64,000 nt of DNA from JAXGMV01 sp040768445 (GTDB lineage Bacteria; Chloroflexota; Anaerolineae; Anaerolineales; Anaerolineaceae): positions 434,001 through 498,000 of the forward strand of contig JAXGMV010000001.1 of the NCBI GenBank assembly GCA_040768445.1. The letters are read 5' to 3'. Shown in pieces: positions 40,746 to 48,861 of the stretch (positions are counted from its first letter, which is position 1; each line of letters opens with the position of its first letter). The notes under the pieces were generated by a model. That model made no database searches and was not told the DNA's origin. It saw only the letters and a program-made list of their open reading frames with translations. The translations under genes and the position numbers were made by a program.

Positions 40746-41492
40746 CTATTCGGTTTCGCTGAAATGCCGGCGAAACAACTCCAGTGAAGCCGGCGTGCCG
40801 ATATCAAAAAATAGCGCATTTGATAGGTAAGCGACTGGATACCTGCTTGCGTTGATTTCAGCAGGTATAATTTCCTTTTCCAGAGAGCTGGGGATACCCT
40901 CTGGAATCTTTTCAATAAAAAATCGTTCCATCAGATATGCACCGGCGTTAACCCAGCCGATCCTGCTGCCTGGCTTTGTCCCTTTTTCATAAAAACCAGT
41001 AATCCTGTCCCTGGTTGAGTTCAAGGTCACACTGCCGCACTGGCTGCAGTCGTCTTTTTGGCTCAAAGCCACCGTCAGTTGCAGACCCTCCTGAGTTACG
41101 TTGGTCTGGTGGCACGCCAGCAGGTCAGCGTAAGAGATGGCAAAATAGGTATCCCCATTCACCACGATCGCCCGTTCGCCGATCAAAGGCAGTGCCTTGC
41201 GAATAGCGCCAGCAGTTCCCAGCAGATGCTCGCCTTCATCCGAATATACAATCTCAACACCCAGCTGTTCGCCATTGCCAAAATAACTTTGCACCATTTC
41301 ACTTTTATAGCCAACGCAGATAATAAAGCGGTGCAGCCCTTGCTGTTTCAATAGTCGGAGGATGATCTCAAGAAAGACACTATCGCCCACTGGTGCCAGG
41401 CATTTTGGCCGGTCGGCAACCAGCGGTCGCAGCCGTGTGCCCAGCCCGCCAGCAAGGATCACAACCGGTACTTGATCAAGTGTGTATGACAT
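40746..41492 (-). CDS. Sugar-phosphate nucleotidyltransferase (HddC-like)
   Basis: The 248-residue protein opens with 'VVILAGGLGTRLRPLVADRPKCLAPV' (the LGGxGTRLxPxT...K nucleotide site, residues 9-33), and has 'VVNGDTYF' near 112 with the metal-binding Asp. It resembles HddC, which forms GDP-D-glycero-D-manno-heptose from the 1-phosphate, and glucose-1-phosphate transferases of similar size. Its start overlaps the GHMP-kinase stop by 17 bases. Pairing with an HddA-like kinase makes the heptose reading likelier than glucose, but no GmhA or GmhB is in view. It is the last gene of the glycan operon. Confidence 0.82.
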   Translation of the reverse strand: MSYTLDQVPVVILAGGLGTRLRPLVADRPKCLAPVGDSVFLEIILRLLKQQGLHRFIICVGYKSEMVQSYFGNGEQLGVEIVYSDEGEHLLGTAGAIRKALPLIGERAIVVNGDTYFAISYADLLACHQTNVTQEGLQLTVALSQKDDCSQCGSVTLNSTRDRITGFYEKGTKPGSRIGWVNAGAYLMERFFIEKIPEGIPSSLEKEIIPAEINASRYPVAYLSNALFFDIGTPASLELFRRHFSETE

Positions 41493-42456
41493 GCGTCCCC
41501 GGCGCGTCCAACTTTACCGGCACTTCTTTGAAGCGCTTCAAGCGCTGCCGCACAGCTTCCTGCTTTTCAGGCGGCACATAAAACAACATGAACCCGCCGC
41601 CCCCGGCACCCAGCAGCTTGCCACCGATAGCGCCAGCCTGCTTGCCGGCATCATAGAGTGTGTCCAGCTTGCTGTTGGTGATCCGGCTGTCAAGCTCGCG
41701 CTTTTCCATCCAGGCGCGGTCAAGCAGTTCACCGAAGCGATCAAGCGCACCGTTGTTTACCAGAATGTTGACGCCTTCATCCACCATCGCGCGCATTTTC
41801 TTCAAACGCGGCGTGTTCCTGTCCATGCTCTTGATCTGGTGGGTCGCAATTTCTTCTGCCTTGCGCTTGATGCCGGTGAAAAACATCATAAGGTTGGATT
41901 CAAGTTCAAAGACTCGCTGGCGTGATACCGGCAGCCGGTTGACAATGATATTGTCCATCTTGCGAAACTCAATCATGTTCAGTCCGCCCATCGCTGCAAA
42001 GACCTGGTCCTGGCAGCCGACTGCATCCTTGAGCACCTCGCGCTCCAACCTGATCGCCTGGTATGCCACCTCCATCGGAGCGACCAGCCTGCCCTTGTAG
42101 GCATAATTAGAGTTCAACAAGCCGACAACAAAAGTTGAGCTCGACCCGAGACCAGTGAACGCCGGCAGTTCCGCCATATGATTAATCTCAACATCCCGTT
42201 CCAACCCGCACCAGCGCAGGCACTCCCGAAATGGCGCGTGCTTGATCTTGTCCAGAGCGTTCACAGTCTCAACCTTGCGGTATGAGATGCGGATATTGTA
42301 GTCAAACAGCTCGCTGTAAAATTTTGAAACCGAAAAAAAGACGCTCTTGTTAATGGCAGAGCCCAGAACAGCGCCGCCGTTTTTAAGAAAATACTCCGGG
42401 TAATCGGTGCCGCCGCCAAAAAAGCTAACCCGCAGGGGTGTTTGTGTGATGATCAT
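41476..42456 (-). CDS. GHMP-family sugar kinase (HddA-like)
   Basis: The 326-residue protein begins 'IITQTPLRVSFFGGGTDYPEY', the substrate motif shared by D-glycero-alpha-D-manno-heptose 7-phosphate kinase and related GHMP kinases. 'PAFTGLGSSSTFVVGLLN' near 98 is the ATP-binding loop and 'GGKLLGAGGGGFMLFY' near 284 is the C-terminal motif. It phosphorylates a sugar phosphate or free sugar at C1. It is followed by a nucleotidyltransferase that would activate the product with GTP. It starts one base after the stop of the preceding SDR gene. Confidence 0.88.
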   Translation of the reverse strand: MIITQTPLRVSFFGGGTDYPEYFLKNGGAVLGSAINKSVFFSVSKFYSELFDYNIRISYRKVETVNALDKIKHAPFRECLRWCGLERDVEINHMAELPAFTGLGSSSTFVVGLLNSNYAYKGRLVAPMEVAYQAIRLEREVLKDAVGCQDQVFAAMGGLNMIEFRKMDNIIVNRLPVSRQRVFELESNLMMFFTGIKRKAEEIATHQIKSMDRNTPRLKKMRAMVDEGVNILVNNGALDRFGELLDRAWMEKRELDSRITNSKLDTLYDAGKQAGAIGGKLLGAGGGGFMLFYVPPEKQEAVRQRLKRFKEVPVKLDAPGTHVIHT

Positions 42457-42457
42457 G

Positions 42458-43261
42458 CTATGCCTGTGTTCCTTCAGTCACTGTTTGAAGGTATGCCATT
42501 ACCGTGGCTCGCGTCTCCGGAACCTGAAACAGTTTTGATAGTTTCTCCAGCGACAGTTCATAGTTCACGCGCGGGCTGCCTGGCTGGGATGTAACTGGCT
42601 GCCCAACTGCGTCAATTACTTCCTGAATGGCAATGGTGCCGCTGGCGGTCACGTTGTAAATCTCGTTCCAGCGCTCCAGGTTGACCAGGTCGAACAGGAT
42701 GCGGGCAAAGTCATCCACGTTGATATACTGCAGGCGGCTGGCAGGATCAAGCCATAAGGGTGCACCGTTGACAATATCATAGATGGCATTCTTCTTTAGC
42801 CCCTGCCCGACAAACCCGCCCGGTCGCAGGATCAACCACTGCTCGGCAGTGTGGCGCACACAGGCTTCAGCCAGTGACTTGTGAAAACCGTACTTGCTTT
42901 GACGTTCTGGTGGTAGAGGTTGGTCTTCCTGCGTGGTTTGCGGAGAGGAGATATCGGGGTAAACATCGCCGGTGGAAATGTAGATATATTTTTGGAACTT
43001 GTATTTCTCCAGTGATTTTCGCACGCTGGCAACATTCGTTGAAAAATCTGACAATGGATCACGCTCAGCCAGTTGTTTGGATGAACTGCCGTTGGCATTG
43101 ATCAACAAATCACATGGGGTACCATAATACCGACCACCATCACCCCGCTTGATTACCGTATACGGCAAATCATGCCTGGTGCAGTAACGGGCAATGGCTG
43201 AGCCGATAAAGCCCCCGCCACCCAGGATGAATACCTTTCCGTTATTACAGGCGGATGCCAT
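42458..43261 (-). CDS. NAD-dependent epimerase/dehydratase
   Basis: This has 267 residues from ATG 43261 with GGAG upstream; the frame runs 20 codons further but without a site. 'VFILGGGGFIGSAIARYC' is the Rossmann nucleotide site, and 'STGDVYPD' and 'YGFHKSLAEACV' supply the catalytic Ser/Thr and the YxxxK pair. It is shorter than typical sugar-nucleotide epimerases and lacks several substrate-site loops. The start overlaps the stop of the fucose-synthase-like gene by 17 bases. It presumably modifies the sugar nucleotide made by the adjacent kinase and nucleotidyltransferase. Confidence 0.82.
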   Translation of the reverse strand: MASACNNGKVFILGGGGFIGSAIARYCTRHDLPYTVIKRGDGGRYYGTPCDLLINANGSSSKQLAERDPLSDFSTNVASVRKSLEKYKFQKYIYISTGDVYPDISSPQTTQEDQPLPPERQSKYGFHKSLAEACVRHTAEQWLILRPGGFVGQGLKKNAIYDIVNGAPLWLDPASRLQYINVDDFARILFDLVNLERWNEIYNVTASGTIAIQEVIDAVGQPVTSQPGSPRVNYELSLEKLSKLFQVPETRATVMAYLQTVTEGTQA

Positions 43262-44195
43262 CACTGTGATTCTCCACAACCCTGGTAAACCAATCGATAG
43301 TCTTTCGTAAGCCATCCTCAAGCGCTGTCGGGCAGGACAATCCCAGGGATATCAGCCGGCTAGCATCGAAGATTTTCACCATCTGGCCGTCCGGTTTGCT
43401 GGTATCCCACACGATTCTGCCGTTGAAGCCAACCAGCCTGCCGATCGTTTCAGCCAGCTGGCGGATGCTGGTGCTGGTACCGGTGGAAATGTTTACCGGT
43501 TCACTGCTGTCATAATGGTCAATGAAATAAGGGAAGAGGCGTGCCACATCTTCGACATAAACAAAGTCACGCGTCGGCGCGCCGCTGCCCCACATCACAA
43601 TCTCCTCAGCACCGGCTTGGTTCATCTCGTAGTAACGCCGGATCATGCCCGGTATTACGTGTGAGTCGCCGGAGCGGAAGTTGTCATACGGCCCATACAT
43701 GTTGCCAGGGATAACCACCACGGAGTTGAACCCGTACTGCTGGCGGAAGCTCTGGCTGGCAACCAGGCCCATCTTTTTGGCTACGGAGTAGCCGGCACTT
43801 TCGGGCTGGGGGTAACCGTCCCACATCTGACCTTCATCAATGGGCGATTGTGCTGTTGCAGGATATGAACAGCCTCCCATCGGGTAGACCAATTTTTGAA
43901 CGCCTGCCTGCCTGGCGGCTTCAAACACTGGCACAGTCAGCATGATATTCTGGTAGAAATAATCCGCCGGGAAGCGCTTGTTTGAACCAATCCCGCCGGA
44001 CAGTGCAGCAAGGTGCACCAGGATATCGGGCTTGATATCTTTCAGCATGCGGCTGGCCTCGTTGGACTGCAGCAGGTCATAATCCGCGCGGCTGACGCCG
44101 ATGACAGTATCATCCGGGTAGGCCTCTTCCAAAACCGGCATCACGCTGTGACCCAAAAAGCCGCCTGCACCGGTTACTAAGATCCTTCTGCCCAT
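43245..44195 (-). CDS. GDP-L-fucose synthase-like SDR
   Basis: The 316-residue protein has 'ILVTGAGGFLGHSV' at the N-terminus, 'LVHLAALSGGIGSNKRFPAD' near 60 (the HxAAxVGGI pattern of fucose synthase), 'SYPATAQSPIDE' near 109 and 'YSVAKKMGL' with Tyr and Lys near 135. Its best family match is WcaG/Fcl, which epimerises and reduces GDP-4-keto-6-deoxymannose to GDP-fucose. GDP-mannose 4,6-dehydratase is not in the window. An alternative role is C3/C5 epimerisation of a GDP-heptose derivative, which would fit HddA and HddC in the same operon. Confidence 0.82.
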   Translation of the reverse strand: MGRRILVTGAGGFLGHSVMPVLEEAYPDDTVIGVSRADYDLLQSNEASRMLKDIKPDILVHLAALSGGIGSNKRFPADYFYQNIMLTVPVFEAARQAGVQKLVYPMGGCSYPATAQSPIDEGQMWDGYPQPESAGYSVAKKMGLVASQSFRQQYGFNSVVVIPGNMYGPYDNFRSGDSHVIPGMIRRYYEMNQAGAEEIVMWGSGAPTRDFVYVEDVARLFPYFIDHYDSSEPVNISTGTSTSIRQLAETIGRLVGFNGRIVWDTSKPDGQMVKIFDASRLISLGLSCPTALEDGLRKTIDWFTRVVENHSDGIRL

Positions 44196-44237
44196 TTCAC
44201 CTCGTTTTGCTTACTTGTAAGGTTTATATAACCAACC

Positions 44238-44258
44238 CAGCAGGGCTGAGCCCTGCTG
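44238..44258. repeat. Perfect inverted repeat between two minus-strand genes
   Basis: CAGCAGGGCT and its complement AGCCCTGCTG are separated by one G. The hairpin lies between the M23 peptidase gene and the fucose-synthase-like gene. There is no T-run after it in the minus direction, so it may protect or process RNA, not simply terminate transcription. Confidence 0.6.
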
Positions 44259-44326
44259 CAGGTTCATTACTATTTTAAGGCATTTTGATCAGAAACGAGG
44301 AGAATAGCCTGAGATGTAAATGGATA

Positions 44327-47300
44327 TTAGTAGATAATCGTAGCCCCAATGCTCCACGGGCTGGTCAGCTGGCTGGATTTTGCCTGTACCCACCAGTAAT
44401 AGGTGCCTCTGTTCAGGGTAATGGAAAGAGTAATGGAACAGGACGTTCCATTGCAGCCAGCCTGCGCTGACGAATACCACTTCACATGCAGGTTATTGGT
44501 ACCGTCATAAAGCAGGTAGAGGTAATCGGTAGCTCCCTCAACTGCACTCCAGCTGAACGACGGTTTGCTGGTTGAGAATTTGCCAAGCGGAGCGATCAAC
44601 ACCGGTGCCGGCAAGCCATCAGCAACAACATTTGATCCCTCAACTTTGAACCGCAACCCATGACCGTAATCGCTCTCGCCGGCGCTATTGCGTGCCAGCG
44701 CCCACCAGGTGTACTCTCCATTCGGCAGGGCTTTCCCAAGCTTGACTGAACAGGTGTCAAGGGTGCAGCCGGCTTCCTGTGCGGTCAGCCACCTTGCCTG
44801 AACATTGTATGACCCATTGTAAACAAAGAAGTAATAGTCTTTCGCACCCGGTACAGCTTTCCAGCGCATCAATGGCTGGTTATCAGTAGTTGTACCTGAA
44901 GGAGCAATCAACACCGGTGGGTCTGGTCTGCTGTTTGGATCCTTCTTAACCGTAAAATTCAGACCATGACCATAAGTACCTTCACCGGCGGCATTCTTAG
45001 CCAGCGCCCACCAGCTGTATTGACCATCGGCCAAGTAAGCTGTGGTTTGAACGGCACAGGTGGACGAGCCGCAATTTGCTTGAGCAGCAGTCACCCAGCG
45101 GGTTTCGACATTGCTGATGCCGTTATAAATAAAAAAATAGTAATCTGTTGCCCCCGGAACAACAGACCAGGTCATCATCGGTCGTGATGTGGTGATTGTA
45201 CCCACTGGAGATACGAGCACTGGCGAACCGGGTACCGATGCAGTATTCTGCATCACTTTGAAGGTCAAGCCTGAACTGTAGGTGCTCTCACCGGCAGCAT
45301 TTTTCGCCAGCGCCCACCAGCTGTAATCACCGTCAGGCAGCGAAGTTATTGCTTGGACAGAACATACACCCCCACTGCAGCCGGCCTCAGCCGTACTGAG
45401 CCAGCGCGTTTCAACATTCGCCCGGCCATTGTAGATGAAGTAAAAGTAATGCGTGGCATTAGGCACGGCAGTCCACTTCATCACTGGTCTGACAGCATTG
45501 ATTGTGCCGTAAGGAGAGATGAGTACCGGTGCGGCCGGAACAGCCGCCCTTGTGGCTGTAGCAGTCGGTGTTCTGGTAGGCACAGGTGTCTTGGTAGCGG
45601 TGGCAGTCGGTGTCGGGCTCACCCGCGGTGTAGCCGTTGCCTGCGAAGGCTTTGTCGGTGTCAGTGTCGGCAGCAGGAAAGTCTCACCTGAGATGACGAT
45701 GCCGTCCAGTGCCACCACCCCACCTGAGTTATGTACCAGCCTGAGGCTGTGCTTGCCTGCAGTTAGCTGCTGACTGTCCCAACGCATCTGGTTGATTAAT
45801 GCGCCGTTAGTCTGATTGATGCTGCCGACCAGTTGATTATCAATGTAAACGCTCATCACACCCCGTTTTTCGCTCACTGGATAGATAATGCTCACCCGCC
45901 TGCCATCAAAGTTCATTGCAGCTGAACCGCCGGCGGACGACGAGTGCTGCACGCTGCCGTTGAATGCTTTTGCATCCAGTACATCCGTCCACGCGCCACT
46001 GTAGCTGATGCCAAGATAGCGGTCGTCATAAGTACCGGGTCCATCCGGCATAGGAGTAAAGGTCGGACTGGCAGTATCCAGCTCCCACTTGACGGCGTCA
46101 AAATACATGCGTTTGCCAGCCACGCTGGAGAGATCTTTCAACAGCACCGCTGCTGGCCCGCGTGAGAAGGCGTAGGTACCCAGCAGGACAAAGCGGTTGC
46201 CGTCCGTGCTCTGGTTGACCTTTACGATGCTGCTGCCGCCGTCATGGAAGACTTCATAACGTGCCTCCGGCGTGTTTTCGCTGAAGCGCGGCCAATAAGC
46301 ATACACCCGGTACCTGCCAGGTGTGGTGATGTAGGTACCCCAGGTACCCCAGTTCACACTTTTACTGGCCGAGGTGACGGAAGTTGTCCACCAGGATTCA
46401 CCCAGGTAACCGTTGCTGTCTCGGTTCCAGTACAGCGTATAGAACAGCTGCGCCTGCGCCTCGCGGTTGTCGGCAACCATGTCACCAGCCCACAGCCAGG
46501 TGCTCTGCCCCCACGGATCGCTGGTGCCGGCTTTCCACCAGCCGTATGGGTCAACTGCCTTGCTGTTAGCCGACAGTTTGACGCCAAAATGCAGGTGTGC
46601 CCCGCTGGATTTGCCAATGTTGCCGCTGTAACCCACAAGCTGGCCCTGCGTGACCACATCACCATAGCTAACCTTGATTGGGTCCATATGCCAGTAAGAG
46701 GTGGTGTAGCCGTTGCCGTGATCAATAATCAAGCCGCTGTCAACCGTACCGCGGCTTGAGTCCGTATTGTAATAACGGTAAATTACCTTGCCGCTGGCAG
46801 CTGCCAGCATTGGCATGCCGGCGCCGGTCTTGTAATCCACGCCGTTATGACCACCGTAACAGTTTATGCCCACCGTGCAGGAATTGAAAGATGCCGATCC
46901 AATACTGACGCCGTCAAAGCGCAGGATGGAATCATCAAAGATTGATGGGCGGGCATGGTCGAAGAAGGAGTTAACCTTGACGAAATTATCTTTGGGCTGC
47001 TGATAAGGCAGCTGAAGAAACGGTTCAATCTGAGGTACGTTGGCAACCACCTTTTCAGCCGAGAGGGGATTTTCCGCCAGGCTGTCCTCGAAGTACTTCG
47101 CCCATTCGCTCATTTTTTGCAGCAGCTCATCCTCACTGAGTGAGAACAGCGCCAGGGAGGATGCCACAGCGTAGCTGGCGGCATTCATATCACTGCCAGC
47201 TTCGATGGTTTCCTGGTTTGCCAGCAGGATCTCACGTTCACCGTTGATAAACCCAGAAAAATCCAGCCACAGCTTTTCCGCCAGGCTCTGAGCCTGCAGG

Positions 47301-47647
47301 GTGATGTTCTGTGGCACACCTTGCGTCTGGTTCTGCAGGGCAAGGCTGACCAGCAGCACCTTGGGGTTGATGGCATACTCAAGCGTCTGGCTGGCAACCC
47401 AGATACTGTCGCCAACTGTCAGGGTCTGGTCACCGACCTGCTCGGTGTAGCCTGCCAGAGGGCTGTTGACCTGTGACAGAACAGCATTAATCGCTTCTGG
47501 GCCAAAATCTTGGTTAATCGTAGTGAATTTTTCATCGGTTAGGATCACCTGGTTTACCGCCGCCGTTTCAGGTGCAAACGGTCTAGCGCCAACCAGGATG
47601 AAAATCAATAAAGCACTGAAGATAAGTTGTAGAGTTTGTTTTTTCAT
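44327..47647 (-). CDS. Large secreted M23 peptidase with golvesin-like, carbohydrate-binding-like and four Fn3-like repeats
   Basis: The 1106-residue protein has an N-terminal signal peptide or anchor (about 5-25). A helical domain follows, then an M23 (LytM) endopeptidase at about 255-370 with zinc residues His267, Asp271 and 'HLHFG' at 351-355. Next come a golvesin/xanthan-lyase-like domain (about 395-530), a galactose-binding-like sandwich (about 535-650) and a proline/threonine linker near 660-690. The tail is four repeats of about 95-105 residues, each with a 'MKWTAVP' or 'FSWSAVEGA' strand, paired cysteines and 'YSWWALAKN'. It probably cuts peptidoglycan cross-links and binds the surface. 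It separates the sugar-nucleotide genes from the glycosyltransferases of the locus. Confidence 0.9.
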   Translation of the reverse strand: MKKQTLQLIFSALLIFILVGARPFAPETAAVNQVILTDEKFTTINQDFGPEAINAVLSQVNSPLAGYTEQVGDQTLTVGDSIWVASQTLEYAINPKVLLVSLALQNQTQGVPQNITLQAQSLAEKLWLDFSGFINGEREILLANQETIEAGSDMNAASYAVASSLALFSLSEDELLQKMSEWAKYFEDSLAENPLSAEKVVANVPQIEPFLQLPYQQPKDNFVKVNSFFDHARPSIFDDSILRFDGVSIGSASFNSCTVGINCYGGHNGVDYKTGAGMPMLAAASGKVIYRYYNTDSSRGTVDSGLIIDHGNGYTTSYWHMDPIKVSYGDVVTQGQLVGYSGNIGKSSGAHLHFGVKLSANSKAVDPYGWWKAGTSDPWGQSTWLWAGDMVADNREAQAQLFYTLYWNRDSNGYLGESWWTTSVTSASKSVNWGTWGTYITTPGRYRVYAYWPRFSENTPEARYEVFHDGGSSIVKVNQSTDGNRFVLLGTYAFSRGPAAVLLKDLSSVAGKRMYFDAVKWELDTASPTFTPMPDGPGTYDDRYLGISYSGAWTDVLDAKAFNGSVQHSSSAGGSAAMNFDGRRVSIIYPVSEKRGVMSVYIDNQLVGSINQTNGALINQMRWDSQQLTAGKHSLRLVHNSGGVVALDGIVISGETFLLPTLTPTKPSQATATPRVSPTPTATATKTPVPTRTPTATATRAAVPAAPVLISPYGTINAVRPVMKWTAVPNATHYFYFIYNGRANVETRWLSTAEAGCSGGVCSVQAITSLPDGDYSWWALAKNAAGESTYSSGLTFKVMQNTASVPGSPVLVSPVGTITTSRPMMTWSVVPGATDYYFFIYNGISNVETRWVTAAQANCGSSTCAVQTTAYLADGQYSWWALAKNAAGEGTYGHGLNFTVKKDPNSRPDPPVLIAPSGTTTDNQPLMRWKAVPGAKDYYFFVYNGSYNVQARWLTAQEAGCTLDTCSVKLGKALPNGEYTWWALARNSAGESDYGHGLRFKVEGSNVVADGLPAPVLIAPLGKFSTSKPSFSWSAVEGATDYLYLLYDGTNNLHVKWYSSAQAGCNGTSCSITLSITLNRGTYYWWVQAKSSQLTSPWSIGATIIY

Positions 47648-47751
47648 AAGCCTTGTTTATCGCCTGTGATTGGTTTGTTAAATAACAACAGTGTTCACAG
47701 GAAATGTTACAAGTTCCGTGCCAGAAATTGCGTTTTAAACGGTTTGGAACT

Positions 47752-48861
47752 TTACAGCTGGTCAGGCAAGCGGGAGATGATTTTGTTGAACTGGGTTTCC
47801 CAATTCAACTCTTCGATGGCGGCAGTGCGGCAAGCCGTAACCATCGCGTCATAATTAGCTGTGCCAAAAATGGACGCTGCCTCCACCAGGGCTCGCTTGA
47901 AGGCGGTCAGACTCCAGTCATCCATGAGGATACCGCAGCCGTAACGCTCAAGGAGCATCTTCATCTGCGGGTGCGGCGCAGCAATGGGCGGCACATCGTC
48001 AGCGATGGATTCAAAGAACTTGTTGGGACACGCATATAGCTGGTTTTCGTTGGTTGGCGCCCACATTACCAGTGAATAGGCGCTGGTGCGCCTGACCTGC
48101 TCCAGGCTTTTCGCATCGATCATGCCATGATACCGCAGGCGGGTATTGCTGCCATCCAGGCCGCGCCTTAACTTGCCGTCAGTATCACCGGAAATGGCGC
48201 CGTACAGATCAACAGGCAGCGCCTGTACATCCTTCTGCAAAAAGTATCCAGCCAGTGTTCGCTCCGGGTCGAGTGTGCCGCTGTACAGGATGCGCTCTCT
48301 ACGCTGACCTGCCGGACATATCACGTCATCCGGTGTCAATGCGGCGGCATTATATACCACAGCCAGGTTCTGTTTGATAAACCCGCAGCGTTTGGTATCA
48401 AGCCGGGCGCGGTTTTCCTCCGGGAAGATGATTAAATCCAGTTTGTCGCGGATGTGACGGTTGATTTGGATGTCCAGCTTACCGTATGCTTCAATGGACT
48501 CAAGCGATACATACAATACAAAATCCGGTTTGTAAGTCAACTTGTATAGGACGGGAAGGTTGTAAGTGCAGAAAATCACCAGCATGCGCGGTTTGATGCG
48601 GTTGACCTGCTTTGCTGCTTCCAGGGTGTAGGCAATCCGCCCGGCTGAAGTGTGCGGCGGCAAATTGGTGCTGATGCGTTTGATGGTCAGCGATGGGTCA
48701 CTGCTCTTAAATGGCTGCTTGTGCACCTCATCAGGTTCAAGCGCCAGGACGTTGGTATTGTACAGGCCGGCAAGCGATGACAGGTAAGCCAGTATCTGCG
48801 GGCTGCCATAGCCAAGGCTGACATCTGATACACCCACTATCGCACACTCTTTCTCAGTCAC
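47752..48861 (-). CDS. Glycosyltransferase, GT-B fold (GT4-like)
   Basis: The protein has 369 residues from GTG 48861, which has GGAGG eight bases before it; a frame reaching 48915 lacks a site. 'ERILYSGTLDPERTLAGYF' near 205, 'LRYHGMIDAKSLEQVRRTSAYSL' near 245 (in outline) and 'CPNKFFESIADDVPPIA' near 290 correspond to the nucleotide-sugar half of GT-B enzymes, including the glutamate of the EX7E-like motif. No transmembrane helix is present. It transfers a sugar from an activated donor in the cytoplasm. Its start overlaps the stop of the next upstream gene by eight bases. Confidence 0.75.
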   Translation of the reverse strand: MTEKECAIVGVSDVSLGYGSPQILAYLSSLAGLYNTNVLALEPDEVHKQPFKSSDPSLTIKRISTNLPPHTSAGRIAYTLEAAKQVNRIKPRMLVIFCTYNLPVLYKLTYKPDFVLYVSLESIEAYGKLDIQINRHIRDKLDLIIFPEENRARLDTKRCGFIKQNLAVVYNAAALTPDDVICPAGQRRERILYSGTLDPERTLAGYFLQKDVQALPVDLYGAISGDTDGKLRRGLDGSNTRLRYHGMIDAKSLEQVRRTSAYSLVMWAPTNENQLYACPNKFFESIADDVPPIAAPHPQMKMLLERYGCGILMDDWSLTAFKRALVEAASIFGTANYDAMVTACRTAAIEELNWETQFNKIISRLPDQL

